Positions 14,865 through 25,256 of a stretch of 64,000 bases of DNA are shown piece by piece. The DNA comes from Pedobacter sp. MC2016-24 (lineage in GTDB: Bacteria > Bacteroidota > Bacteroidia > Sphingobacteriales > Sphingobacteriaceae). The position numbers and the translations under genes are program-made. The notes below the pieces were generated by a model. The model was not told where the DNA came from. It did not search any database and saw nothing but the letters and a program-made list of their open reading frames with translations. Position 1 is the stretch's first letter. Each line of letters begins with the position of its first letter. The DNA is taken from positions 29,932-93,931 of the forward strand of contig NZ_JADFBX010000020.1 in NCBI RefSeq assembly GCF_015223055.1, read 5' to 3'.

Positions 14865-17765
14865 ATGAAACCAATATACTTCAAATACTACCTGTACTGC
14901 CTGGCATTTCTGTTGCCTTTTTTTGCCACTGCAGATCGCATCAAAAGTATAGGGGTTCCGTATGTTCAAAATTATCCGAAATCCGTTTATCTATCCGGAA
15001 ACCAAAACTGGTCCATCGTAAAAGATAAACAAGGCATCATGTATTTTGGCAATGCACAAGGCCTGCTCAGCTACGATGGCAAATACTGGCAGCAATACAA
15101 AATGCCCAACCGCCAAATTGTACGTGCCGTTGCCGCCGGTGCTGACGGCATTATTTATACCGGGGGCTTTGGTGAACTGGGTTATTGGTCAAACAAAAAT
15201 AAAAAACTGACCTATACCTCATTAACCAGCCTCCTCCCTAAGTCGAAACAGATCAAAGATGAAATCTGGAAAATATATGTAGCGGGTAAAAAGGTCATAT
15301 TTCAATCCTTCTCTGCAATATATATTTATGAGCACCAAAAAATAAATATCGTTACCGCAGCGCAGTCCCTATTATTTCTACATCAGGTAGATCAGCATTT
15401 TTATGTGGAAGTTATAGGTGCAGGACTTTTTGAGCTAAATGGCACCAAACTCTCCCCCTTAAAAAACAATGGCTCCGAAGTTCCAAAAGGGATCTTGTCT
15501 ATCCTACCCTACAAAAATGGGAGCCTGCTGATCGGTACCAGTAAAAATGGCCTGTTTGTATATGACGGCGAGGGCTATACTGCATTAAATACCCCAGCCA
15601 ATGACTTTTTAAAAACCTTTCAATTAAACAATGGCGCACGCATTCAGGGCAGATATTATGCCTATGGAACGATTCTAAACGGCCTGATCATCATAGATGA
15701 AGCGGGCAATATCGTACAGCGGATTAATAAATCAAGCGGACTGCAAAACAATACGGTACTGAGCCTGTATGCAGATCAGGATCAGAATTTATGGGCGGGA
15801 CTGGATAATGGCATCGACCGGATCGAACTTAACTCGCCCCTTTACTTTTATTTTGACAAAACCGGACAGTTTGGGACAGTATACTCCAGCCTGATCTATA
15901 AAAACAATATTTACCTGGGTACCAATCAAGGCTTATTTTATAGTCCCTGGGCTTCCGGTACCGGAAACCTGTTCAATGCTTTAGATTTTAAGCTCATCCC
16001 CAATTCGCAGGGCCAGGTCTGGGACCTCACGCTAATCGACGATCAGTTGTTTTGCGGACATAACGATGGTACTTTTAAAGTAACGGGCAACCAGCTGGAG
16101 CGTATTTCTACAGTCAAAGGTGGCTGGACAATTAAAAAATTAGCAACCAATCCTGATTATCTGATCCAGGGCACCTATAATGGCTTGGTCCTCTTTAAAA
16201 AAGATCCCTACGGACAATGGAAGTTTTACCATAAAATTGAAAATTTTGGAGAACCTTCCAGGTATGTAGAACAGGATGCCAAAGGCGATATATGGGTAAG
16301 TCATGCCTATAAGGGCCTTTATAAACTGAGTTTGAGTGCAGATCTTAAAAAGGTGACTTCCATTAAAAATTATGATGAAAAAAATGGTCTGCCAGGCGAT
16401 TACAATATCAACATCTTCAGTCTGGAAAACAGGCCGGTTTTCTCGTCCGATGCAGGATTCCTGGTTTACGATGAGATCAGCAACCGCTTCAGTAAATATG
16501 CAACCTTAAATAAAGAACTTGGCAGCTTTTCGGGTTCAAATAAAATCATCAGTGCAGGTTCAAAAAAATATTGGTTCATCAACCATGGGAAAATGAGCCT
16601 GGTACACCTGTTGGAGCCCGGTAAGCTGGAGGTGGATTCAAATACCTTTAGTATCCTGGACGGAAGGATGGTACAATACTATGAGAACATCAGTAAGATA
16701 AACGACAACATTTACCTGATCAGCGTAGACGATGGTTTTGTCATTTACAATGCCACGGATATCCAAACCACAAAAAAACACCCAAAACTGCCTGCGGTAC
16801 TCATTCGGAAAATTGAAGACATTACCGATACTTACCATACCATCAGTGATGCGGGTGATGCAGGTACTGTCGTAGAAATTCCGTTTAGCCGCAATAACAT
16901 CAGGATTTCCTTTGCTATGCCTTATTACCGGCAGGCAAAAATTAAATTTCAGTATTATCTGGAGGGCTATTCTAAACAATGGTCAGACTGGAGTTCGGCA
17001 TCCCAGAAAGATTTCACCAACCTCTCCCGGGGAAGTTACGTTTTTAAGGTAAGGGCCAGGGTCAGTGAAAATGCCGTTAGCGGAATTACAGCATTTGAGT
17101 TTACCATCCTACCCCCTTTTTATGCCAGCAACTGGGCCTTCGCATTGTACTTTATCTTATTGGTTTTATTGCTTATTGCTTTCAAGCGGCTTTATCAACT
17201 AAAGTTGAAGAAAGATCAGCAGGCCATCACCAGGCATCTTCAGGCAGAAAAGGACGAGTTCCTGAAAAAAGAGGCCGAAGCTACAGAAAAACAGATCATC
17301 AAATTACAAACAGAAAAACTCCAGGCCGAACTCGCAGGAAAAAACAGGGAGCTGGCCAATTCTGCAATGAGCCTCGTCTATAAAAACGAGCTCCTGCAAA
17401 AATTAAGTCAGGAAATGCTCAAGCTGAAAGACAGCCATGGCAAACCGCTGACCGAAGATCAGCTTAGGAAAATCCAGAAAGTCATTGATGATGGCATGAA
17501 CGACGTGCGCGACTGGAACCTGTTTGAAAGCAGCTTTAATGAGGCGCATGAAAGTTTCTTTAAAAAATTAAAAGCAAACCATCCCGATCTGGTACCTAAT
17601 GACCTCAAGCTTTGCGCCTACTTAAGGATGAATATGAGTAGTAAAGAAATGGCTTCACTGTTAAACATTTCTTTGAGAGGAGTAGAAATACGACGTTACA
17701 GGTTGAGAAAAAAGCTGAATGTACCTCACGATAAGAACCTGGTCGAGTTTCTCATGGAGCTTTAG
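14865..17765 (+). CDS. Propeller / Y_Y_Y / LuxR-type HTH membrane regulator of the glucan locus
   Basis: A 966-residue one-component membrane sensor. A signal peptide (about 1-22) is followed by two-component-regulator-type beta-propeller repeats across the periplasmic part (about 30-660; LWAGLDNGIDRIE, IWVSHAYKGLYKL). Then come the triple-tyrosine (Y_Y_Y) domain (about 675-745; YYLEGYSKQWSDW), one transmembrane helix (about 755-777), a cytosolic coiled coil (about 785-865) and a C-terminal LuxR/GerE-like helix-turn-helix (about 905-960; MASLLNISLRGVEIRRYRLRKKL). Unlike hybrid two-component systems it has no histidine kinase or receiver. It lies directly before susC on the same strand and is the likely sensor of glucan breakdown products. 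Confidence 0.88.
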   Translation: MKPIYFKYYLYCLAFLLPFFATADRIKSIGVPYVQNYPKSVYLSGNQNWSIVKDKQGIMYFGNAQGLLSYDGKYWQQYKMPNRQIVRAVAAGADGIIYTGGFGELGYWSNKNKKLTYTSLTSLLPKSKQIKDEIWKIYVAGKKVIFQSFSAIYIYEHQKINIVTAAQSLLFLHQVDQHFYVEVIGAGLFELNGTKLSPLKNNGSEVPKGILSILPYKNGSLLIGTSKNGLFVYDGEGYTALNTPANDFLKTFQLNNGARIQGRYYAYGTILNGLIIIDEAGNIVQRINKSSGLQNNTVLSLYADQDQNLWAGLDNGIDRIELNSPLYFYFDKTGQFGTVYSSLIYKNNIYLGTNQGLFYSPWASGTGNLFNALDFKLIPNSQGQVWDLTLIDDQLFCGHNDGTFKVTGNQLERISTVKGGWTIKKLATNPDYLIQGTYNGLVLFKKDPYGQWKFYHKIENFGEPSRYVEQDAKGDIWVSHAYKGLYKLSLSADLKKVTSIKNYDEKNGLPGDYNINIFSLENRPVFSSDAGFLVYDEISNRFSKYATLNKELGSFSGSNKIISAGSKKYWFINHGKMSLVHLLEPGKLEVDSNTFSILDGRMVQYYENISKINDNIYLISVDDGFVIYNATDIQTTKKHPKLPAVLIRKIEDITDTYHTISDAGDAGTVVEIPFSRNNIRISFAMPYYRQAKIKFQYYLEGYSKQWSDWSSASQKDFTNLSRGSYVFKVRARVSENAVSGITAFEFTILPPFYASNWAFALYFILLVLLLIAFKRLYQLKLKKDQQAITRHLQAEKDEFLKKEAEATEKQIIKLQTEKLQAELAGKNRELANSAMSLVYKNELLQKLSQEMLKLKDSHGKPLTEDQLRKIQKVIDDGMNDVRDWNLFESSFNEAHESFFKKLKANHPDLVPNDLKLCAYLRMNMSSKEMASLLNISLRGVEIRRYRLRKKLNVPHDKNLVEFLMEL

Positions 17766-18013
17766 CACTACATCATTACCTCTCACAGCCATTTTTTTAA
17801 GGCAGTTATTTTGAGCATTAAATCAAGCCTTGCTGTAGTCGGTTTCTCTGATATCCATGCCCTAAAAAGGCCGTTTTTAGACCATATACAGATTCAGAAT
17901 CCCTACTTGAGATACTACACAAGCGGCTCGTGATGTATTAATGTAGAGGTGTTTTTTTTGTATTCTCCACAATAGTACCAGAGATTTATCTGACAAATAA
18001 ATAACCAAATAGT
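17766..18013 (+). promoter_or_regulatory. Regulatory region upstream of susC
   Basis: This 248-base spacer holds a 19-base palindrome at 17862-17880 (CTAAAAA, five bases, TTTTTAG), a candidate operator or weak terminator. A T-rich stretch ending in TTTG lies at about 17948-17959, resembling a -33 element. No TAnnTTTG box follows at the normal distance, consistent with an activator-dependent promoter. The region is otherwise non-coding. Confidence 0.35.
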
Positions 18014-21000
18014 ATGAAAAGAGTCTTTACAAAACTTTCTGTTTTAACATTTCTCTGTTTTCTTTTTACGAGTGTTGCACAGGCACAAAACATTACTGTA
18101 AAGGGTACAGTAAAAGATGGGGCAGATCAAACTACCCTACCTGGTGTAAGCATACAGGTAAAAGGAAGCACTGCTGCCGTCCAGACAGACGCTTCAGGAA
18201 ATTATGCAATCGCTGCACCATCAGACGCCACGCTGGTATTTACCTATATAGGCTATACCAGTAAAGAAGTGCTGATCAACAATCAGGTGACCATCAATGT
18301 CACCTTATCCTCAGCTTCACAAGAACTGGAAGGCGTAGTTGTAGTTGGTTACGGTACGCAGAGAAAGCGTGATTTAACTGGCTCTATTACACAGATTAAA
18401 GGAGATGAGATCGCCAAAATGCCGAATACCAATCCGGTATCATCTTTACAGGGTAAAGTACCTGGTTTAACTGTAGTGAACAGTGGTACACCGGGTGCCG
18501 CACCAACCGTACGGATCAGGGGGATAAACAGTACCACAACAAGTGGTTCAGATCCGCTATACGTTGTAGACGGGGTACATCAAAGCAATATAGATTACCT
18601 TAACCCTGGCGATATCGAAAGCATTGAGGTACTCAAAGACCCCTCATCAATTGCAATTTTTGGTCTGCAGGCAGGTAACGGGGTCATTGTCGTGACCACA
18701 AAAAGAGCAGCTAAGGGCGAAACCAGGATAGCGCTCCAAAGTTCGGCCGGAGTGCAAAAGGTGATCAATAAAATCGCAGTAACCGATGCTGCCCAGTTTA
18801 GAAAATTATATGATAACCTGCTGGCCAACTCTGGTGCGGCACCTTTTGATTATACCAATTATACCGCCAATACCGACTGGCAAAAAGAAATCCTGCAATC
18901 TGCATTTCAAAGCAACAACAGTCTGAGTATCTCAAACAGTGGGGAAAAATCCACCACCCTCATTAACCTGGGCTACAATACACAGGAAGGCGTAGTTAAG
19001 TTTGGTAAATACCAGCGCTATGTAGCCAGGTTAAATGAAGAAATCAGGATCAACAGCAACATTAAAGTCGGAGCCGATCTGACAGGTACACACTGGATAC
19101 TCAATTCATCAAATGCAGATTTAAACAGTGCCTTATGGGCAGCGCCGATAGTTGGCGTTAGGGAAAGTGAAACAGCCTATTATTCGATGCCTTCTTTTCA
19201 AAGAACACAAGTCGGAAATCCGATGGCCAGAATTTATCAGAACAATGGGAACAACATCAATAAAGGATACCGCGCTGTGGGAAGTCTTTTTGCCGAAATT
19301 AAATTCCTGAAACAGTTCAAATGGCGGTCACAGTTTTATACCGACCTTGGTTTTAACAACAGCCGCGGTTATACCGCACTCCCATTCACGGTAGTTAATT
19401 TAGGTGAAGGGACTACACCTACAGACCGGTTCAACAATCCAAATGCAAGAACTTCAGTAAGGCAAAACACCGATGAGTTCCGGAAATTTCAGCAGGACCA
19501 TACCATTACCTACGACACGACTTTTAACAATACCCACAAGATCACTGCCGTTGCAGGTTTTACAACGATCTTTGAAAGCAGCACAAATCTTTCCGGAGAC
19601 CGGACCGATATTGGGCTGAACATTCCCAACGACCCTTCTTTCTGGTACATCGGTATCGCGGAAAAAAACAACCCAAGTAATGTGAACGGTGGTGGTGCAG
19701 AAAGGTCTTCAATGGGTTATTTTGCCCGGGTTAACTATGCTTATAAAGACAAGTACCTCTTAAATGCAACTTACAGAAGAGACGGAATTTCAAAATTAGC
19801 ACCTCAAAATCGCTGGGGTAATTTCGGGGGCTTCGGTTTAGGCTGGGTACTCTCTGAAGAAAATTTCTTTAAAAACATCAAAGGGATCAATTTCCTTAAA
19901 CTGCGTGGCTCATGGGGAACCACTGGTAATGGGAAAGGTATCGACGATAATATTTTCAGACCAGGATTAACCACCTCCGGCTCTGGGGTATTCGGAGATT
20001 TCATTTATCCCGGGGTAGCACCAGCCTATATTGCTGACCCTGCATTAAGGTGGGAAGTTGTACGTGGAGTTGATCTTGGCCTGGACCTGAAAGCACTAAA
20101 CAACCGCTTAACTGCCGAGTTTAACGTTTACGACAGGACAACGAAAGACATCATCACTCAAATACAGTTGCTCAGCTCCGGTACCAACCTAAACTACCGC
20201 ACCAACCTGGGTTCAATATCAAATAAAGGTGTCGAACTCAGTCTTGGCTGGAACGATAAAATAGGAGATTCTTTCACATACAACGTTACGCCTAACGTAA
20301 GTTACAACACCAATAAAGTAGTCTCCATTGGCAATACCACCAATTACCTATTGATCGGTAACGGAGGTGCCAACAGAACAATTACCGGTGAATCAATCGG
20401 ACATTTTTACGGTTACAGACAGATTGGGATCTATCAGTCGACCGCCGATCTGGATAAAATGCCAAGAATGCCCAACTCCTTACCTGGAGATATTGCTTAT
20501 GCCGACCTGAACGGGGATGGTAAAATTACTCCGGAAGACCGGGAAAACCTGGGCTCTCCATTCCCTGCCTGGAGTTATGGATTAAATGTAAACTTCGGTT
20601 ACAAGGGATTTGACCTGTTGTTGCAGGGACAAGGCGTTGCAGGAAATTATGTATATGCACAAAGACGTACCGCAGCATTTGCAGATCTCAACTTTGAAAG
20701 CAACAGATTAAATGCCTGGACTGGTCCTGGCACCAGCAATGTTGAACCTATTTTGCAAAAAGCAAGAGGAAACAATTACCTGTTTAGCTCTTATTACCTG
20801 GAACCGGGAGATTATTTCCGACTGCGTACTTTGCAACTGGGCTATACCTTCAAACCGAATGCGCTGGTAAAAGCAGGTGTTAAAAGTCTGCGGCTTTACC
20901 TGAGCGGCCAGAATTTATATACCTGGACCAAAACAACAGGTTATTCACCTGAAGCTCCAATCAGCAGTATCATTGGCGGAGGTGCAGATAACGGTGTTTA

Positions 21001-21046
21001 TCCAATACCGGCTGTGTATACGTTTGGTATTAATGCAACCTTTTAA
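18014..21046 (+). CDS. SusC/RagA-family TonB-dependent outer-membrane transporter
   Basis: A 1010-residue TonB-linked importer for oligosaccharides captured by SusD. Signal peptide (to about 24, AQAQ), carboxypeptidase-regulatory-like domain (about 27-105; LPGVSIQVKG), TonB box-like VVVVGYGTQRKRDLTGS (about 112-128), plug domain (to about 235; VRIRGINS, DPLYVVDGV, SIEVLKDPSS), then a 22-strand barrel ending with Phe. It has no STN domain, so it should not be wired to an anti-sigma factor, which fits control by the upstream LuxR-type sensor. Followed after 25 bases by its SusD. Confidence 0.96.
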   Translation: MKRVFTKLSVLTFLCFLFTSVAQAQNITVKGTVKDGADQTTLPGVSIQVKGSTAAVQTDASGNYAIAAPSDATLVFTYIGYTSKEVLINNQVTINVTLSSASQELEGVVVVGYGTQRKRDLTGSITQIKGDEIAKMPNTNPVSSLQGKVPGLTVVNSGTPGAAPTVRIRGINSTTTSGSDPLYVVDGVHQSNIDYLNPGDIESIEVLKDPSSIAIFGLQAGNGVIVVTTKRAAKGETRIALQSSAGVQKVINKIAVTDAAQFRKLYDNLLANSGAAPFDYTNYTANTDWQKEILQSAFQSNNSLSISNSGEKSTTLINLGYNTQEGVVKFGKYQRYVARLNEEIRINSNIKVGADLTGTHWILNSSNADLNSALWAAPIVGVRESETAYYSMPSFQRTQVGNPMARIYQNNGNNINKGYRAVGSLFAEIKFLKQFKWRSQFYTDLGFNNSRGYTALPFTVVNLGEGTTPTDRFNNPNARTSVRQNTDEFRKFQQDHTITYDTTFNNTHKITAVAGFTTIFESSTNLSGDRTDIGLNIPNDPSFWYIGIAEKNNPSNVNGGGAERSSMGYFARVNYAYKDKYLLNATYRRDGISKLAPQNRWGNFGGFGLGWVLSEENFFKNIKGINFLKLRGSWGTTGNGKGIDDNIFRPGLTTSGSGVFGDFIYPGVAPAYIADPALRWEVVRGVDLGLDLKALNNRLTAEFNVYDRTTKDIITQIQLLSSGTNLNYRTNLGSISNKGVELSLGWNDKIGDSFTYNVTPNVSYNTNKVVSIGNTTNYLLIGNGGANRTITGESIGHFYGYRQIGIYQSTADLDKMPRMPNSLPGDIAYADLNGDGKITPEDRENLGSPFPAWSYGLNVNFGYKGFDLLLQGQGVAGNYVYAQRRTAAFADLNFESNRLNAWTGPGTSNVEPILQKARGNNYLFSSYYLEPGDYFRLRTLQLGYTFKPNALVKAGVKSLRLYLSGQNLYTWTKTTGYSPEAPISSIIGGGADNGVYPIPAVYTFGINATF

Positions 21047-21071
21047 TTGAATCATTTATACTATTTAAAAG

Positions 21072-22586
21072 ATGAGAACATTACCTAAAAAATTCTGCAT
21101 TATACTGTTGAGTATAACTGCAATTTCTACCATAACCAGTTGTAAAAAGAACTTCCTCGACCGCAATCCACAAGGTTCCTATACTTCCGATAATTATCCT
21201 TATCCAAAAGGTTCAGGACCTTTTGACGGGGAAATATTCGCGGTATATGATATCCTCCGGTCATACGATGCCTCAGGAAGCGGTTTTGTGGCTGCAACGG
21301 GCATCAGAAGCGATGATGCAGACAAAGGCAGTACGCCAACCGACGGCCCTACTTCCCTGGAGATGGACAATTTCAGCATCATTCCTTCAAATGCTTTAGC
21401 GAACGATTTATGGAGAGGATATTACAACATCATAGGAAAAAGTAATATCGTTTTAGATAAAGTAGCGAACGATAAAGATCCAGGAACGCCGCCTCAGGCT
21501 AAGGTTTCTGCAGAAGCCGAAGCCAGGTTTTTACGTGGTTACGCTTATTTTATGCTGGTTCGTTTGTTTGGCCGTCTTCCACTGGTGGATAAACTATATG
21601 AAGATCCAGCTGCACAGTCAAACATTCCTCAAAGTGATCCAGCTATAATTTACGCACTGATTGAAACCGATCTGAAGTTTGCCGGCGCGAACCTCCCGGC
21701 CGAATGGGACGTCAGCAAATTCCCGGGCAGGGCCACAAGTGGTGCTGCAAACGGTATCCTGGCAAAAGTTTACCTGACCCAGCAAAAATGGGCAATGGCC
21801 ATGACTACAGCCAACCTTGTAATTAATTCTGCAAAATATGACCTGTCTACACCATACAATAAAATATTTGGCGAAGACGGCGAGAACAGCAAAGAATCGG
21901 TTTTTGAAATTCAGGCAACTGCAACCCTCCAGGAAAAAAGAACCTATGGCAGCCAGTTTGCGAGTTTACAAGCTGTAAGAGGAACCGGAATATGGAACCT
22001 TGGCTGGGGCTTTAACACCCCTTCCACCTTGCTTGAAGCTGCATATGAAACCGGGGATCCGCGTAAAGCCAGAACCATCCTTTATTCGGGAGGGACTTCG
22101 ATATATGGGGAAAGCGTACCAACAGGTTTGCCAAACCCGAGGTACAACCACAAAATACACAGCAGTCCAACCGTAAGGAATTCCATACTGGATAACTTTA
22201 GCTACTGGATGAACATCAGAATCCTGCGTTATGCAGATGTATTGCTGATGTATGCAGAAGCTGCGAACGAAAATGGGAATGCTGCCGAAGCACTGGATAA
22301 ACTGGAAATGGTCAGGTTAAGGGCAAGGGCCGGTAATGCCGGGATCCTCCCTAAAGTAACTACAACAGATCAGGATCTACTGCGTGAAGCCATTCGTAAG
22401 GAAAGAAGAATTGAGCTGGCCATGGAACATGAACGATTCTTCGACCTGGTACGCTGGGGCATTGCAGGACAAGTGCTGCAAAATGCCGGGAAAAGCTTCG
22501 TAACCGGTAAACACGAATTATTGCCAATTCCGCAAACCCAGATAGACATCAGTAAAGGTGTACTGAAACAAAACAACGGTTATTAA
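21072..22586 (+). CDS. SusD/RagB-family surface glycan-binding lipoprotein
   Basis: The lid subunit of the SusCD importer, 504 residues. A lipoprotein signal (lipobox region ISTITSC, C about 24) is followed by the SusD N-terminal helix region (LWRGYYNIIGKSNIVLDKV, ARFLRGYAYFMLVRLFG). The C-terminal RagB region contains YADVLLMYAEAANE and AIRKERRIELAMEHERFFDLVRWG, all hallmarks. Tail-linked to susC (25 bases) and followed after 16 bases by the LamG lipoprotein gene. Confidence 0.96.
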   Translation: MRTLPKKFCIILLSITAISTITSCKKNFLDRNPQGSYTSDNYPYPKGSGPFDGEIFAVYDILRSYDASGSGFVAATGIRSDDADKGSTPTDGPTSLEMDNFSIIPSNALANDLWRGYYNIIGKSNIVLDKVANDKDPGTPPQAKVSAEAEARFLRGYAYFMLVRLFGRLPLVDKLYEDPAAQSNIPQSDPAIIYALIETDLKFAGANLPAEWDVSKFPGRATSGAANGILAKVYLTQQKWAMAMTTANLVINSAKYDLSTPYNKIFGEDGENSKESVFEIQATATLQEKRTYGSQFASLQAVRGTGIWNLGWGFNTPSTLLEAAYETGDPRKARTILYSGGTSIYGESVPTGLPNPRYNHKIHSSPTVRNSILDNFSYWMNIRILRYADVLLMYAEAANENGNAAEALDKLEMVRLRARAGNAGILPKVTTTDQDLLREAIRKERRIELAMEHERFFDLVRWGIAGQVLQNAGKSFVTGKHELLPIPQTQIDISKGVLKQNNGY

Positions 22587-22602
22587 TTAAATACATACCC
22601 AC

Positions 22603-23529
22603 ATGAAGTTTTCAAAACCATATCATAAATATTGTATTCCTGGCATCACCATGATTGCAGTGCTTTTTTCAGCCTGTAAAAAAGATGGCAACCCGAATAA
22701 CCTGCCGGATGCAGATGCCGCAAAATATGCAGGAACCATTGATGGCTATAAAAGTTCTGACGAAGTCGCTTCGGCAAACCTGGTGGCTTACTGGGACTTT
22801 GAAGGAACCAACAATGAAAAGATTAGCGGGGCCAACCCGACAACCGTTGCCGGCAATTCCTTTGTTGAGGATGGTGTAAAAGGAAAGGCATTAAGTCTGA
22901 ATGCGGGTTACCTGTACTATCCACTACAGCTTGCCAATCTGAAAACCGACGTTTTCCAGAGTTTCACCGTCAGCACCTGGGTACAAATCCTGAATAACGG
23001 TTCAAAAAGAACCATGCTGTTCCAGCTGGCCAGACCAGGGGTTTTTAATGGAAGCCTTAATTTCATCTTAAATACCCAAAGCTTTCCGGCCACAAATACG
23101 GATGAGTTGAAAATAAACCCAACATTCACGGCCATAAGTGGTGGCATGCAGGATAATGTGAATACAAAGAGAGATAATCCAGGTGATCCGAATTACTTTC
23201 CTTACCTCACACCGAAGATAGGCGCCAGCAAATGGACTCATTTACTGCTTACTTATGAAAGTACCACAGGCATGTTCCACATCTGGGCAGATGGCGTTAA
23301 AGTTGGCGCCTTTCCAAGCAGGAACGTAGGTACAAATTTATTTAAATCCTATGAGCCTGGCGAGATCATCATCGGTGGAAATTACAATGTAATTCCTGGT
23401 AAATCGGTAAACACCGATGTCAGCTTTGCTGCCATGACCGGCAAAATGGATGAGCTGAAAATATGGAACATCGCTTTAACCGATGCCCACATCAAGGCCA
23501 TTTACAATTTAGGCCTTGCTAAAAAATAA
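22603..23529 (+). CDS. LamG (concanavalin A-like) surface lipoprotein, putative glycan-binding protein
   Basis: A 308-residue lipoprotein (FSACKKDG lipobox, C about 25). After a short linker it holds one LamG/ConA-like jelly roll (about 60-305; VAYWDFEGTNNEKI, FTVSTWVQIL, MDELKIWNIALTDAHIKAIYNLG). No hydrolase catalytic pattern is visible. Its place right after susD is where surface glycan-binding proteins lie in many PULs, so binding the same glucan at the cell surface is likely. A hairpin with T-run follows its stop codon. Confidence 0.85.
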   Translation: MKFSKPYHKYCIPGITMIAVLFSACKKDGNPNNLPDADAAKYAGTIDGYKSSDEVASANLVAYWDFEGTNNEKISGANPTTVAGNSFVEDGVKGKALSLNAGYLYYPLQLANLKTDVFQSFTVSTWVQILNNGSKRTMLFQLARPGVFNGSLNFILNTQSFPATNTDELKINPTFTAISGGMQDNVNTKRDNPGDPNYFPYLTPKIGASKWTHLLLTYESTTGMFHIWADGVKVGAFPSRNVGTNLFKSYEPGEIIIGGNYNVIPGKSVNTDVSFAAMTGKMDELKIWNIALTDAHIKAIYNLGLAKK

Positions 23530-23536
23530 GTAACCG

Positions 23537-23567
23537 GCAGGGGGATTTACCAAATCTCCCTGCTTTT
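23537..23567 (+). terminator. Terminator-like hairpin inside the glucan PUL
   Basis: Arms of 12 bases (23537-23548 with 23552-23563, one G-T wobble) with a 3-base loop are followed by TTTT. It separates susC-susD-LamG from the GH genes and may attenuate downstream transcription. Confidence 0.75.
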
Positions 23568-23586
23568 CAAATCTCTTCCCCTTTGT

Positions 23587-25254
23587 ATGCGTAATTTCAA
23601 AAAAATTTCATGTTATGTACTTTGCTGTGCCGCATTCGTATTCAACAACGGTTGCAAAAAAAGCAAAGAACCGGATATTTTGGCTTCCGATACCTCTTTG
23701 TCCTTTACAGTAAATGACGTATACAATGGCACATTAAATTATGAGGTAAGTGGAAAACCGGTTATAAAATTCACCTTTACGGAGGCTGTAGACCCTGCTA
23801 CCAGTACGGAAGCTGTCAAATTAACTGATGCATCAGGTGGTAATATAGTGTTGAGCACAAGCTTAACTGATGCCAATAAAATCTTAACATTGATACCCCA
23901 GAGCAATCTGTTGGGTTTTGCAAGCTATAACCTGGCCATCACCAATGCACTAAAATCAGCAAAAGGCGGGCGTCTGATCAACCCCGTAACCATCAATTTT
24001 ACCACCGGCCTGGACAATACAGATAAATTCCCCCGTATTACAGACGATGAATTGCTTACGTTGGTCCAAAAACAAACCTTCAAGTACTTTTACGATTTTG
24101 GGCATCCGGAAAGCGGACTGGCCAGAGAAAGAAATACTTCGGGCAACACGGTAACCACCGGAGGGTCTGGTTTTGGGATCATGGCCCTGGTTACAGGTAT
24201 ACACCGCAACTTTATTACCAGGGCAGAAGGCCTCGCCAGAATGCAAAAAATTGTCGGTTTTTTAAAAAACAAAGCCCAGACCTTCCATGGCGCTTTTCCG
24301 CATTGGCTGGATGGCAACACCGGTGCAATGCTGCCTTTTAGCGCAAAAGACAATGGCGGAGACCTGGTAGAAACCTCATTGCTGATGCAGGGTCTAATCA
24401 CCGCACGTCAATATTTCAGTGGCCCGGATGCCGCTGAATCTGCTTTAAGGACAGACATCAACAGCATCTACCATGCTGTAGACTGGGATTGGTACCGAAA
24501 AGACAACAGCAATGTTTTATACTGGCATTGGAGTCCAAACTACAACTGGGAAATGAACCTGCCTGTCAAGGGCTGGAATGAAGCGTTGATCACCTACGTT
24601 ATGGCAGCAGCTTCACCAACACATGCCATTCCAAAATCAATATATGACCAGGGCTGGGCTCAAAATGGAGGCATGAAAAACGGCAACAGTTATTACGGGA
24701 TTCAACTTCCGCTGGGGCCCGCCATTGGCGGACCGCTTTTTTTTGCCCACTACTCTTTTATGGGCATCAATCCTTTCGGATTAACGGACGCCTACGCCAA
24801 CTACGAAACGCAGAATAAAGCGCATGTACTGATCAACTATAACTATTGCAAAACAAATCCCTTAAATTATGCCGGCTATGGCGAAAACTGCTGGGGGCTT
24901 ACGGCAAGCGATATTCCAAATGGTTATACCGCAAGTTCTCCTGCAAATGACAGAGGTGTGATTGCACCCACCGCGGCACTTTCTTCTTTCCCGTACAGCC
25001 CTGTTGAATCCATGCAGGCGCTTCAGTTTTTTTACTACAAACTGGGCGACAAGCTTTTTAAAGAATACGGCTTTGTGGATGCGTTTTCTTTACAACAGCG
25101 CTGGTTTGCCAGCACTACCCTGGCTATTGACCAGGGGCCCATTATTGTGATGATTGAAAATTACCGGACAAAAATGCTGTGGAATTTATTTATGAGTGCC
25201 CCTGAAGTAAAAATAGGTATGAAAAACCTTGGCTTTAATAGCCCTAACCTTTAA
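23587..25254 (+). CDS. GH144-type endo-beta-1,2-glucanase lipoprotein with N-terminal Ig-like domain
   Basis: A 555-residue lipoprotein (NNGC, C23) with a bacterial Ig-like domain (about 35-140) and a C-terminal (alpha/alpha)6-barrel of the 'glucoamylase' Pfam family to which GH144 belongs (about 150-550). D259, E262 (in GGDLVETSL) and E332 (KGWNEALITY) sit where the acidic residues of the Chitinophaga pinensis endo-beta-1,2-glucanase fall, as I recall them. It should cut beta-1,2-glucan to sophoro-oligosaccharides at the cell surface. The next gene, 2 bases downstream, is a paralogue. Specificity is inferred from family and locus. Confidence 0.85.
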   Translation: MRNFKKISCYVLCCAAFVFNNGCKKSKEPDILASDTSLSFTVNDVYNGTLNYEVSGKPVIKFTFTEAVDPATSTEAVKLTDASGGNIVLSTSLTDANKILTLIPQSNLLGFASYNLAITNALKSAKGGRLINPVTINFTTGLDNTDKFPRITDDELLTLVQKQTFKYFYDFGHPESGLARERNTSGNTVTTGGSGFGIMALVTGIHRNFITRAEGLARMQKIVGFLKNKAQTFHGAFPHWLDGNTGAMLPFSAKDNGGDLVETSLLMQGLITARQYFSGPDAAESALRTDINSIYHAVDWDWYRKDNSNVLYWHWSPNYNWEMNLPVKGWNEALITYVMAAASPTHAIPKSIYDQGWAQNGGMKNGNSYYGIQLPLGPAIGGPLFFAHYSFMGINPFGLTDAYANYETQNKAHVLINYNYCKTNPLNYAGYGENCWGLTASDIPNGYTASSPANDRGVIAPTAALSSFPYSPVESMQALQFFYYKLGDKLFKEYGFVDAFSLQQRWFASTTLAIDQGPIIVMIENYRTKMLWNLFMSAPEVKIGMKNLGFNSPNL

Positions 25255-25256
25255 CT

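Noticed and set aside
16638..16979. 113-codon minus-strand frame opposite the LuxR-type regulator
   Set aside because: It lies wholly within the Y_Y_Y/propeller coding sequence in another frame, with no family resemblance.
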